A stretch of 64,000 bases of DNA from Azoarcus sp. L1K30 (GTDB taxonomy: Bacteria > Pseudomonadota > Gammaproteobacteria > Burkholderiales > Rhodocyclaceae), in contig NZ_JAGRRD010000001.1 of NCBI RefSeq assembly GCF_018122735.1, positions 706,382 through 770,381 on the forward strand, read 5' to 3'. The first letter of the stretch is position 1. The number at the start of each line of letters is the position of its first letter. Under the pieces are notes generated by a model that saw only the letters and a list, made by a program, of their open reading frames with translations, did no database searches and was not told where the DNA came from. Both the position numbers and the translations under genes were made by a program. Below, one piece after another: positions 8,766 through 17,227 of the stretch.

Positions 8766-10003
8766 TCGTTCAGCCCCCGGCCTTTCGGCTGCAGAAGTTC
8801 CGCGGCCTGTGGCGCCCCGCTCGGGGAAAAATAGCCGGCTGCCATCTTGGCATCCATTTCGACCCGCGCATCGGCTGGAATTAGTTCGTCGGGAATGGCG
8901 ACCTGCTCGACGATGTCGATGCCGGCGGACACCAGCGCATTGCGCTTCATGTCACTCATCGACGCCCAACGGTCGATACGGCTGATGCCGAGCCAGTGGA
9001 AGACGTCAGGCATCAGTTCCTGGAAACGCATGTCCTGTACGCCGGCCACACATTCGGTGCGGGCGAAATAGGTCTCGGCGCGGTCGCCGCCCTTTTGCCG
9101 TTTGCGTGCGTTGTACACCAGGAACTTGGTCACCTCGCCGAGGGCCCGGCCTTCCTTGCGGTTGTACACCACGAGTCCGACACCGCCCTGCTGGGCCATT
9201 TCAATGCAGATTTCAATGCCATGGGCGAGATAGGGGCGGCAGGTACAGATGTCGGAGCCGAAGACGTCGGAGCCGTTGCATTCGTCGTGAACCCTGCACG
9301 CGACCCGGGTGTCGGGCAGCCCGAGCTTTTCCACGTCACCGAACATGTACAGCGTCATGCCGCCGATGGGGGGCAGGAAGACCTTGAGGTCGGGCCGCGT
9401 GATGAGCTCGGGAAACATGCCCGCAGTCTGCTCGAACAGCGTGCGGCGCAATTCGCGCTCGCCGATGCCGAAGCGCTCGGCAATGCCGGGCAGGTACCAG
9501 ACCGGATCGATCGCGGCCTTGGTGACCTTGACGTCGCCATTGGCAGTAAGGATGTCGCCATCGGGCTTGAGCCGCCCGGCAGCGATCGCCGCCACCAGTT
9601 CGGGCATGTTGATGTGAGCCTTGGTGACCGCGATGGTCGGGCGAATGTCGATGCCCGCTGCCAGCAGATGCCCGAATTCGTCCGCAACGCGGTGACCCCA
9701 GGGATCGAAGGACACGATCTTCTTCGGATCGCTCCACTGCGGATGCGGGCCGATTTCGGCGGCGGGGAGCGTGTTCGATAGATCTGGCCGGTGCGTGCTC
9801 TGCAGGTTGCCGGCTGCCACTGCCAGGGCCCGATACAGCGAATAGGCCCCGGAGTGGGTGCCGATCACGTTGCGCTGTGCCGGGTCGCTGAGGCTGGCGA
9901 CGAAAGGGCCGCGTTCGCGTGCGGTGGGCGCCCCCCATCTGACCGTATGGTAGAGGCCGGTGCGGGTTCTGGGATGCGAGGTCAACACGATGTGGGACGC
10001 CAT
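8762..10003 (-). CDS. urc1: Urc1-like GTP cyclohydrolase II family protein, uracil catabolism
   Basis: A 413-residue protein whose C-terminal half is a RibA-type domain. The three zinc cysteines are present with RibA spacing (C242, C253, C255 in HDECNGSDVF and ICTC). A long N-terminal extension of about 200 residues, absent from RibA, is typical of URC1 and its bacterial relatives. URC1 is thought to act on the pyrimidine ring of UMP rather than on GTP. It is the promoter-proximal gene of the operon, with an AGGAG ribosome site and a RutR-like operator upstream. A riboflavin role is less likely because no other rib gene is near. Confidence 0.85.
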   Translation of the reverse strand: MASHIVLTSHPRTRTGLYHTVRWGAPTARERGPFVASLSDPAQRNVIGTHSGAYSLYRALAVAAGNLQSTHRPDLSNTLPAAEIGPHPQWSDPKKIVSFDPWGHRVADEFGHLLAAGIDIRPTIAVTKAHINMPELVAAIAAGRLKPDGDILTANGDVKVTKAAIDPVWYLPGIAERFGIGERELRRTLFEQTAGMFPELITRPDLKVFLPPIGGMTLYMFGDVEKLGLPDTRVACRVHDECNGSDVFGSDICTCRPYLAHGIEICIEMAQQGGVGLVVYNRKEGRALGEVTKFLVYNARKRQKGGDRAETYFARTECVAGVQDMRFQELMPDVFHWLGISRIDRWASMSDMKRNALVSAGIDIVEQVAIPDELIPADARVEMDAKMAAGYFSPSGAPQAAELLQPKGRGLNE

Positions 10004-10033
10004 GGCACGCTCCTGTAACCGGGAGGAAAAAAC

Positions 10034-10049
10034 CTGACCAGATGGTCAG
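10034..10049. promoter_or_regulatory. RutR-type operator upstream of the urc operon
   Basis: CTGACCAGATGGTCAG is a perfect palindrome apart from its central GA, and its TGACCA-NN-TGGTCA core equals the published E. coli RutR consensus. It lies 31-46 bases before the urc1 start, just downstream of a possible -10 box (TATGCT on the minus strand, about 10057-10062), a position suited to repression. The regulator gene inside the operon is RutR-like. Binding itself is inferred. Confidence 0.8.
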
Positions 10050-10223
10050 TTTCAGCATAGCGAATTTCGTGCCATCCCAAAAGCCCTGTTTTTGCGTGGA
10101 GCGGGCATCGAGGCGGGCACCGAATGCGTGCCAGAAGGGTTTGTGCGCGTTTGCGATGCACGTCGGCGGTGCGCTGGACAGCACCTTTCAGTGCAGGCTA
10201 ACGGGCCGGGGTGGCTCCTTTTT
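10050..10223. other. Intergenic stretch upstream of the urc operator
   Basis: About 170 bases between the urc operator and the first palindromic repeat. It should hold the rest of the urc promoter close to the operator. No convincing reading frame, RNA gene or terminator is seen in the remainder. Confidence 0.5.
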
Positions 10224-10640
10224 CTCCCTCCCCTTCAAGGGGAGGGCTGGGGTGGGGATGGGTTTGAAATGCCGCCGACGTAACCCATCCCCCTCCCAAC
10301 CTCCCCCTTGAAGGGGGAGGAGAAAACCGGAGCCCATCCGAACGTCATTAGCAGGCCCCTTCCCCTTCAAGGGGAAGGACAGGATGGGGATGGGTTCGGT
10401 GGCGAGCCCTCGAAACCCATCCCCACCCCAGCCCGGTGGCCAGCGCAGAGACGCGCTGTCGTTCGAGCGGCAGCAAGTGACGCTCGCTGAAACCCCGTTC
10501 TCACCCCCTTGAAGGGTAGTGAGCAAAAGGCCGTCCACCCGAACCTGATTGGCTGGTTCCTTCCCTTTTCCTGAACATACAAGGGGGAGGAGGTCCGTTC
10601 TTTTCAGTGAACATACCAAGGGGAAGGCACCAGAAAACTG
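10224..10640. repeat. Dispersed palindromic repeat cluster, copy 2
   Basis: Two inverted pairs of the GC-rich palindrome occur in a row (about 10224-10321 and 10355-10526), followed by two GAACATAC-type tail modules ending in AAGGGGGAGG or AAGGGGAAGG. The second pair is interrupted by a module containing GAGACGCGCTGTCGTTCGAG and ending in TCACCCCCTTGAAGGG, which recurs in the copy near 34.2 kb. No gene is supported between 10004 and 10738. Confidence 0.85.
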
Positions 10641-10738
10641 CATTCGGGGCGCGCCGATTGGCTCCCTTGCCAAGGAGTAGCCGATCATCAACCGAAACCA
10701 CTACTCGAGAGGAATGCCATCAAGATCACACCACGACA

Positions 10739-11191
10739 CTAGTCCACCGGCAGGGCGTGGTTGGCGAGTCGGGTGGATAGCACGACCGATGTCTCGCTGG
10801 TGCCATAGGGGGCGAAGGTGGCAATCAGCGCTTCGAGTTCGGCCAGTGAGGTGGCCACGACCTTGAGCATGAAGGCCGCCCGGCCGGTGACGTGGTGTGC
10901 CTCGCGCACCGCGGGCAGGGTGCCGAGCAAGGCTTCGACACGGGCGTAGGACTCGGGCGGAATGTGCAGTTCGACAAAGGCGGTGATCGGGTAGCCGATG
11001 CTGTGTGCGTCCACCTCGGCGTGATAGCCCCGCAACACGCCTTGCTCCTCGAGGCGCTTGATCCGTTCGGCGACGGCGGGCGACGACAATCCGACGCGGC
11101 GGCCAAGTTCGGCCAACGGCAGGCGGGCGTCCTGCTGCAACTCGGCGAGCAGGCGACGATTGAGGCGGTCGAGGCGGGGCTGATCGTTCAT
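10739..11191 (-). CDS. Lrp/AsnC-family transcriptional regulator
   Basis: A 150-residue regulator with an N-terminal winged helix (LDRLNRRLLAELQQDARLPL, then VGLSSPAVAERIKRL) and a C-terminal ligand-binding AsnC domain. I start it at MNDQPRLD; the open frame extends 23 codons further but that part is unlike the family. It is divergent from a LysE-type exporter about 120 bases away, the classic arrangement in which an amino-acid-sensing Lrp protein controls an amino-acid exporter. The ligand is unknown. Confidence 0.9.
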   Translation of the reverse strand: MNDQPRLDRLNRRLLAELQQDARLPLAELGRRVGLSSPAVAERIKRLEEQGVLRGYHAEVDAHSIGYPITAFVELHIPPESYARVEALLGTLPAVREAHHVTGRAAFMLKVVATSLAELEALIATFAPYGTSETSVVLSTRLANHALPVD

Positions 11192-11316
11192 GGCTCGATT
11201 CGGACGGAGAAATTCCTTCGATTCTGAAGCAAACGCGGCCTCAAAGCATCGATTCGGCATGGTCGGCCGCCGCGGTGCACACCATACTCGATCGTCAATT
11301 CTGAGAGGACAGTGTG

Positions 11317-11913
11317 ATGCTGATCAAAGGTCTGTTGCTGGGTTTCTCGATCGCAGCACCAGTGGGGCCAATTGGCTTGCTGTGCTTGCGTCGCGGTCTG
11401 GAGCGGGGATTTCTCGCTGCCTTTACGAGTGGTCTCGGCGCGGCGACGGCGGACGCCTGCTATGGCCTGGTGGGTGCCCTCGGGCTGGCCGCAGTGAGCA
11501 CCCTGCTGATCGGGCAGACGGCGTGGCTGCGCGTTGGCGGCGGGATCTTCCTGCTCTGGCTCGCGTGGCAGACCTGGCGCGCCGCGCCGTCGCACCCGGC
11601 GGCGACCGGCGGGGGCGGACGTCTGTGGCGCGGCTACCTGAGCACGCTGTTGCTGACCCTGTCCAACCCGATGACCATCCTGTCGTTTGCCGCGATCTTT
11701 GCCGGGCTGGGCATTGCCGAGGGCGACAGAGGTGACGGCGTTCTGCTGGTGGTCGGGGTGTTCCTGGGGTCCGCATTGTGGTGGAGCATGCTGGCGTGGC
11801 TGGCGACGCACCTCGCCGCGCGAATCGGGCCGCGGCAGCTGATCGCCATCAATCGCCTGTCTGCGCTCGCGCTCGGCGGCTTCGCCGTGTGGTCCTTCAT
11901 CGGCGCGGTTTGA
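11317..11913 (+). CDS. LysE/RhtB-family amino-acid exporter
   Basis: A 198-residue inner-membrane protein with about six hydrophobic segments and the family N-terminus (GFSIAAPVGPIGLLCLRRGL). LysE-type proteins export basic or neutral amino acids, or related metabolites, driven by the membrane potential. The ATG is preceded by GAGAGGA at good spacing; a GTG one codon earlier is possible. The divergent Lrp/AsnC gene is its likely regulator. The substrate cannot be told from sequence. Confidence 0.88.
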   Translation: MLIKGLLLGFSIAAPVGPIGLLCLRRGLERGFLAAFTSGLGAATADACYGLVGALGLAAVSTLLIGQTAWLRVGGGIFLLWLAWQTWRAAPSHPAATGGGGRLWRGYLSTLLLTLSNPMTILSFAAIFAGLGIAEGDRGDGVLLVVGVFLGSALWWSMLAWLATHLAARIGPRQLIAINRLSALALGGFAVWSFIGAV

Positions 11914-12073
11914 CGTCGGGGAGGGTAGCCAGGTCAAGGCGAGGCATGGCATGGCAAGGCGTCGACGCGGCGCCCTGGGGCCTCGGCTATCCGCGGTTCC
12001 TGACCGGCTGCGGCAAGTCGTGCAGGCTGGAGCCGGTCGTGATTTCGATGCGCAGGTTGGTGCTATCGACGGA

Positions 12074-12463
12074 TCATCTGCGACCACCGCCAGGACCCAT
12101 GCCGCCTCCCGGTCCCATGCCTCCGCCAGGACCCATGCCGTTGCCGAAGCCCATCCCGGTTCCTCTGGTGGGAGGCATATCAGGCAATGTCAGGCCATTG
12201 GCCTTGGCGCGTTCCTGCATTTGCGCATGATGTTCATTGCGGATCTGTTCGCGTGCTTCAGCGGTCGTAGCCGCACGCATCCGGTTCCGGTACTCCAGAC
12301 GCTCCTGCTCGGTCATGATCTGGCTGCCGTAGATCTGGTCCCGGTCCTGAATCTGAGTCTGCGTGCGTTCCATTGTCGTGGCCGAATCTGCTGCCAGTGC
12401 ATGAGTCGCAGCCAGTGGCAGAACGGCGGCCAGCAGCACGTGCACGAAAGTTTTCGGTTTCAT
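12074..12463 (-). CDS. Small secreted protein with Gly-Met-Gly-Pro repeats
   Basis: A 129-residue protein that I do not recognise. It has a clear signal peptide (residues 1-24, cleavage at ALA-A), a charged middle rich in Gln, Arg and Glu (about 28-95) that is probably helical, and a C-terminal tail made of GMGPGG repeats encoded by imperfect 18-base DNA repeats. AAGGGA stands before the ATG. It should be periplasmic. Convergent to the LysE gene and preceded by a 366-base gap. Confidence 0.7.
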   Translation of the reverse strand: MKPKTFVHVLLAAVLPLAATHALAADSATTMERTQTQIQDRDQIYGSQIMTEQERLEYRNRMRAATTAEAREQIRNEHHAQMQERAKANGLTLPDMPPTRGTGMGFGNGMGPGGGMGPGGGMGPGGGRR

Positions 12464-12829
12464 GATTCATCCCTTCAGTCGGGTTGAACAAGGAGAACGT
12501 CGCAATCACCACAACCCGGTTCGGTGCTTGCGAGGACCCGCGGGGAAAGCTGGCGTCAGCACTCGATGAGCCTTACCCGGCTCGCGAGCGCGTGTGGCGC
12601 AGTCGCCTCTGGTCCTGCTCTCTCGGGGGACGGAGCCACCTGGCGCCCTGTCGTCATTGACTCATCGAACCCTGCGTTCTGCAAAGGCGGATGAGACTGC
12701 GCTCTATGCCGGCGCGCTTGTTCGGGCAGTGGGGTGTCCGTGGTCCTATTCTAGTCCCTGTATGCGGCGGCGGAGCGCCGCGTGATGAGGAAAATGTCAC
12801 CGGACTTTACCGGCCAGGGGTTCGCCGCA
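12464..12829. other. Intergenic region with a short GC hairpin
   Basis: No convincing gene. It should contain the promoter of the small secreted protein. A six-base-pair stem with a GAG loop (GCGGCG/CGCCGC, 12767-12781) lies downstream of the DUF1223 gene but has no T-run, so it is a weak terminator candidate at best. Confidence 0.4.
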
Positions 12830-13600
12830 TCAACATCTAACACGAATGGCCTGCAGTGGTTTGCCGCTGATGGCGTCGATCACGACAAAGTTGACGTGAC
12901 GGGGATGGGCCGGGTCTGCTGGTGTGGTGGGACTGAAGGTTTGCACCGTGGTATCGGTAGCCAGCGACGGCCATGCCGGCACTTGCCTGAGCTCGCGCAC
13001 GACAAAGTCATGTTGCAGGATCTCACCCCGGTTCTCGCCTGCCGTCACTGTGCTGCGGTGCCCGTCTTCGGTGACCGCCCAATAGGCTGCGAGGCGGGAT
13101 GGCGCGCGGTCGCCGGGCGTAATCCTGGCTGTCAGGACCTCGCCGGTTGCGGACAGACTCACCTGCACTGTCGCGGCAGCGCGCCGGTCGGCGGACGAGG
13201 GCAAGGGCGCGGAATACCAGTGCGGTCTATCCCTGCCGTTCACGACGACCTGAGGCGTGTAGCTGAAGCGGGCACCGTTGACGGCTTGCTGTTCGCGCTG
13301 GCGCCGGGAATGGTCGGCACTGCCGAAACGGTCACGCCAACCCAACCCGTCCCAGTAATCGACGTGAAAGGCGAGCGCAACGATGGCCGGGTCCGCCTTG
13401 AGGCGCGACAGCCAGCGATCGGCTGGCGGGCAGGAGCTGCAGCCTTCGGAGGTGTAGAGTTCGACCACGGGGGCCACGGTCGTCCCGCTTTGCGCCGTAC
13501 AGGTCGATGTGCTTGGTTCGGCTGCCACAAGCGGCGCTATGGCGCAGAAATTGAGGCTCGCCGTGAGCAACAGCATCCGCAGCGGTGTTCTCGAAGACAT
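12830..13600 (-). CDS. DUF1223 family secreted protein, thioredoxin-like fold
   Basis: A 256-residue protein with a signal peptide (cleavage near VAA-E, about residue 27). The mature part starts with the DUF1223 hallmark VVELYTSEGCSSCPPAD, where the CSSC pair is placed like a thioredoxin active site, followed by HVDYWDGLGW. The family is predicted to adopt a thioredoxin-like fold; no biochemical function is established. Likely periplasmic. It is followed by a 366-base gap. Confidence 0.85.
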   Translation of the reverse strand: MSSRTPLRMLLLTASLNFCAIAPLVAAEPSTSTCTAQSGTTVAPVVELYTSEGCSSCPPADRWLSRLKADPAIVALAFHVDYWDGLGWRDRFGSADHSRRQREQQAVNGARFSYTPQVVVNGRDRPHWYSAPLPSSADRRAAATVQVSLSATGEVLTARITPGDRAPSRLAAYWAVTEDGHRSTVTAGENRGEILQHDFVVRELRQVPAWPSLATDTTVQTFSPTTPADPAHPRHVNFVVIDAISGKPLQAIRVRC

Positions 13601-13700
13601 GGCGCGTCCTCCATCGTCGATGAGGGCTTTGTCGGTCGAGCCATTCGATCCTTACACGATATTGCCTGCGTCGGCGGGTGCCGTGATCATAGTTGCTGGC

Positions 13701-13931
13701 TCAATTGGCGTCGTCTGCCGGTTCGGCCGCGTCGTATGCGCGCACGATTTTCCGCGCCGAGGCGTAATCGTCGTCGTCGGTCATGACTGTGGCGAAGCCC
13801 ATGGGCGACAGATCGCCCACGCCACCTTGCAGGTAGTGTCCGCCTACATGCGCTTCGATGCCGTTGGCACGAAGCATGCCAGCGACGATATGGGCCTCGA
13901 CGATGTTGCTTGCCCGATAGACGATCTTCAT
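13701..13931 (-). CDS. DUF2007 family small protein
   Basis: A 76-residue protein matching DUF2007 (sometimes called putative signal-transducing protein, with a PII-like ferredoxin-type fold). It starts MKIVYRASNIVEAHIV and contains GIEAHVGGHYLQGG, both typical. Function is unknown. It lies 24 bases downstream of rlmA and is probably co-transcribed with it. Confidence 0.8.
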   Translation of the reverse strand: MKIVYRASNIVEAHIVAGMLRANGIEAHVGGHYLQGGVGDLSPMGFATVMTDDDDYASARKIVRAYDAAEPADDAN

Positions 13932-13955
13932 GGTCGCTGCATGTCGTGTGCGGCT

Positions 13956-14807
13956 TCAGGCGGTGTCGAGGCGGACGAATTGCGTCAGGCGTACGTCGAC
14001 GGTGAGCGCCAGCGCCGTCAGCGCTGCCGCCCGCGCACGGCCCTCGGCGCTGGCGCGGAACAGGTGGGGGGTCATCGTCAGCAGGTCGGCAATCTGTTCG
14101 CCACTGGCCAGTTCGATGTGAAAGCGCACGTTCTCGGGCGGGAGGGCGGCAAAGCCCGGTGGGGTGAATGCTTCGGCGCTGCGCTCCGGTTTCAGGGTCG
14201 GATAGATGATTTCGCGCAGTTCCCGCAAGTGATCGGGGCCGGCATCGACCTGGATCAGCTTGCCGCCGGTGTCGAGCACGCGGGCAAACTCGGAGTAGAC
14301 CGGAAAGCCGAACAGGCACAGTACGCGGTCCAGCGTGCCCGATTGCACTGGCAGGTTGGCGTTGGTGCCGACCACCCAGTTGGGGCGTCCATCCTGCCTG
14401 GCCGCCGACTGTACAGCCCATTTCGAAATGTCGAGCCCGAGCAGTGCCAGCGTTGCAGTTTCACTGGCGCAGCTGGCCAACTGGCGCAAGTAGTAGCCCT
14501 CGCCGCAACCGGCGTCCAGGCAGCTCAGCGTCGCCGCTGGCGGCACCGCGCTCAGCGTGGCGCGGCTCACTGCGTCGGCGATGGGCTGGTAGAAGCCCGC
14601 ATTGAGATGCCGCCGGCGCGCGGCGACCATGTCCCTGCTGTCGCCCGGATCACGCGAGCGCTTGTGCTGAACCGGAAGCAGGTGGACATAGCCCTGGCTG
14701 GCGACGTCGAAGCTGTGTCCGGCGGCGCAGCGCCAGGTCGCGCCGTTGAGGTGAAGCCGGCCGCCATCGAGGGGGCAGGCGAGGGCGCGGAAAGGGGTAA
14801 TGTTCAT
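13956..14807 (-). CDS. rlmA: 23S rRNA (guanine-N1)-methyltransferase, RlmA family
   Basis: A 283-residue SAM-dependent methyltransferase that should modify helix 35 of 23S rRNA (G745 in E. coli). The N-terminal zinc-binding domain and the family motif GYVHLLPVQHKRSRDPGDS are present, then SAM motif I CLDAGCGEGYYL. Oddly, the second zinc cysteine of E. coli RlmA (CPLC) is Asp here (CPLD; C11, D14, C27, H31), so metal binding may differ. Pairs with the downstream DUF2007 gene. Confidence 0.9.
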   Translation of the reverse strand: MNITPFRALACPLDGGRLHLNGATWRCAAGHSFDVASQGYVHLLPVQHKRSRDPGDSRDMVAARRRHLNAGFYQPIADAVSRATLSAVPPAATLSCLDAGCGEGYYLRQLASCASETATLALLGLDISKWAVQSAARQDGRPNWVVGTNANLPVQSGTLDRVLCLFGFPVYSEFARVLDTGGKLIQVDAGPDHLRELREIIYPTLKPERSAEAFTPPGFAALPPENVRFHIELASGEQIADLLTMTPHLFRASAEGRARAAALTALALTVDVRLTQFVRLDTA

Positions 14808-14939
14808 GCGTGCAGGTGGAGCGTGCGGAGGGCCGTTGAGGAGACCACAGCCCGGCGCGCGCGTGGGGACCGGGCTGCTTTCCCGTGCCGTCGGGTGGTC
14901 AGATGCCAGGCGGCAGTGCCTGAAACGCGGATCACGACA

Positions 14940-17015
14940 CTAGTTCGCGCTGCACAGTGCTACGCCCTCCGCCGCCCAGCCGCTGGCCACCAGCGCCTGA
15001 TAGGCGTCGAAGTCGGTCGTATAGCGGTGATTGGAGTCGTTGTACATCCACCGATTGTTGTAGGCGCGATAGACCGGACGCTCGCCTTGGCGACAGGCGC
15101 CGTTCTCGGGCAGCCTGGCGTAGAAGGCGATACCTTCGTAAGTCCAGCCCGGGTCGTGCTTCACCTGTTCGCACTCCTTCGCGTCTGCAGTATAGAAGTG
15201 GGAATTCGGGCCGACGCCCGGCGTACCGTAAAAGCGGCACACGGGTAACGCCCCCTCGGCGCCGTTGCTCCACGCATAAAAATAATCCAGCGTGTCGTAC
15301 CACCCGGGACCCGCGGAGCCGCCGTTGATCAGCGCCGCTTCGGCTTTGCTGCCGGTGCGGAAATAGTGCTCGAGATCCGAATTGTAGAACTCGTAAACCA
15401 GCTGAACGCCGGCCAGCGCCGTGGCGCCTTCTATCGCGCCAATCGCACTGGCGATTCCGCTGCCGCAAATGCCGTAGGTTGCGCAGTAGCTGTAGGACGG
15501 AAAGGCGCGGGCGGTGAGCTGGATCAGTGCGCTCAACTCCGGACCGCTCAGGCCCGGGTTCATGCTCAGCGCCAACGCCGCCACGCCGGAGACATGGGGT
15601 GCGGCCATGCTCGTGCCCTGCATGTAAGCCCAGGTCGGGCTTCCGGCGGATTTGGTTCCCGATCCCACGGTGGACAGGATTCCCCCATTCGTGCCGTACA
15701 CGTTCATGTCGCCGCCTGGGGCCGATACGTGCCCCGAGAAGCTGTAATTGCTGTAGGACGCCAGATCGCCGTATGGATCCACTGCCATGACAGTCAGTAC
15801 GCCTTCGCAGCTCGCCGGCGTGTAATGTGCCACGTCGTCGGCCGCGTTGCCGGCCGCCACGACGATCAGTGCGCCTTGACCGATCACCTGATTGATGGCG
15901 TCCTGATAGGCGCGCGTGCAGCCTTGTCCGCTATAACCGCCGAGGCTCAGGTTGATGATCTGGGCTGGATGGGGATTGTCGGGCACGCCCGGAACCCTGA
16001 GGCCCGCCGCCCAGTACAATCCGTCGAGCAGATCCGACAAGGTGCCGCCGCATTTTCCCAGAACGCGCACCGGCAGAATGCGGGTACGCCAGGAAACCCC
16101 CGCGATGCCGGAACCATTGGCCCCGTCGGCGGCCACGATTCCACTGACGTGGGTGCCGTGCCACGAACTCCTCTGGGCCTCGCTGCCAGGGCCACATTCG
16201 CCTGCGGCAGAGTAACTTCCGGGATCGGTGGCGTCGGCGTCCCGGCCGTTGCCGTCATTCGAATAGGTTGCATCGGAGATGAAGTCATAGCCCGGCAGCA
16301 GCCTGCCGGCAAGCTCAGGGTGAGGCAGCACGCCACTGTCGACCACGGCGACCACGGTGTCGCTGGCGCCCGTGGTGTATTCCCACGCGAGCTTGGCGTC
16401 GATTCCGCCCGCAAAACCCTCTGCGGTGCCCATCAGGTTCCACTGCGATGAGACGAAATACGGATCGGTCGATTCCGCCTGATGGCGCGAGATGAAATCG
16501 GCTTCGACATGCTCGATGATGGGGAGCTTGGCGAGTTGCTGCACGATCGACTGCGTGTCGGCGAATCCCAGTGCCTGATCGAAGCGGAACACGTGCATGC
16601 GGCCGATCATCGCGCGACTGAATGCGATCGGAATCTTCGTCGCAGCCAGCACCGCCGCCAACATCGCATCCGGGGGCGGATGCCCCTGTTCGGCAAGGGA
16701 TTGGGTGGCCGGATCCCGGAAACGGATGATCACCCCGCGCGAAAGCGGCTGATCGGCGTCAATGCCGGGCGGTTGCAGATCGGGGCTTGGCAGTTGCGCG
16801 CTGGTGATGGTCCTGTTCGACGAGGTGGCCGGCGCAAGGTCAAACAGGCCCTGTTGCCTGAGTACCGAGCCCATCAGGTGTTCCAGCTTCTGATCCCGTG
16901 CAGCGGCGCCAGATTCACGGGGCGGCTGCGCTCGCCCGGGCAATGACACGCCTTGGGCGCTGGCAAGGGTCGAAATTGCAGTGCAGCAACAGAGGAGGAG
17001 AAATCGACGCATCAC
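14940..17015 (-). CDS. Secreted subtilisin-like serine protease (S8) with C-terminal DUF5648 domain
   Basis: A 691-residue exported protease. A signal peptide (about 1-20) is followed by a propeptide-like region (about 90-180) and an S8 catalytic domain with D226 (VVDSG), H286 (HGTH), oxyanion N390 (AAGN) and S469 (GTSMAAPH). Residues about 540-691 form a DUF5648 domain (YEFYNSDLEHYFRT, HFYTADAKEC, CRQGERPVYRAYN), a presumed carbohydrate- or surface-binding beta-propeller-like module often attached to secreted enzymes. Cysteine pairs suggest disulfides. It probably degrades external protein; the substrate is unknown. Confidence 0.9.
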   Translation of the reverse strand: MMRRFLLLCCCTAISTLASAQGVSLPGRAQPPRESGAAARDQKLEHLMGSVLRQQGLFDLAPATSSNRTITSAQLPSPDLQPPGIDADQPLSRGVIIRFRDPATQSLAEQGHPPPDAMLAAVLAATKIPIAFSRAMIGRMHVFRFDQALGFADTQSIVQQLAKLPIIEHVEADFISRHQAESTDPYFVSSQWNLMGTAEGFAGGIDAKLAWEYTTGASDTVVAVVDSGVLPHPELAGRLLPGYDFISDATYSNDGNGRDADATDPGSYSAAGECGPGSEAQRSSWHGTHVSGIVAADGANGSGIAGVSWRTRILPVRVLGKCGGTLSDLLDGLYWAAGLRVPGVPDNPHPAQIINLSLGGYSGQGCTRAYQDAINQVIGQGALIVVAAGNAADDVAHYTPASCEGVLTVMAVDPYGDLASYSNYSFSGHVSAPGGDMNVYGTNGGILSTVGSGTKSAGSPTWAYMQGTSMAAPHVSGVAALALSMNPGLSGPELSALIQLTARAFPSYSYCATYGICGSGIASAIGAIEGATALAGVQLVYEFYNSDLEHYFRTGSKAEAALINGGSAGPGWYDTLDYFYAWSNGAEGALPVCRFYGTPGVGPNSHFYTADAKECEQVKHDPGWTYEGIAFYARLPENGACRQGERPVYRAYNNRWMYNDSNHRYTTDFDAYQALVASGWAAEGVALCSAN

Positions 17016-17227
17016 GGTGGTACGGGTCCTTCTTCAGACTTCTTGCATGAACCGCGTGCGTTGCAGCGGGTCGGTCGGTGCTGCGATTGATCAAGGGGGC
17101 GCGACGCATTGCCCGGTGCCATCGAGGCGTGTCCGGCGCACCGCCCGGGCCGCTGGCCGCAGCGCGCTAGTGTAACAGCGCTCCGCAAGAGGATTGGGCC
17201 CACGGCGGAAACGTGCGCGCAGCGGGC

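Noticed and set aside
8762-10003. Riboflavin biosynthesis gene ribA
   Set aside because: The zinc cysteines match RibA, but the long N-terminal extension and the urc4/upp neighbours fit Urc1 better.
10222-10640. CRISPR array
   Set aside because: The repeats are inverted palindromes with irregular spacing and no unique spacers of even length; no cas gene is near.
12767-12781. Rho-independent terminator after the DUF1223 gene
   Set aside because: Short stem with a three-base loop and no T-run on the relevant strand.
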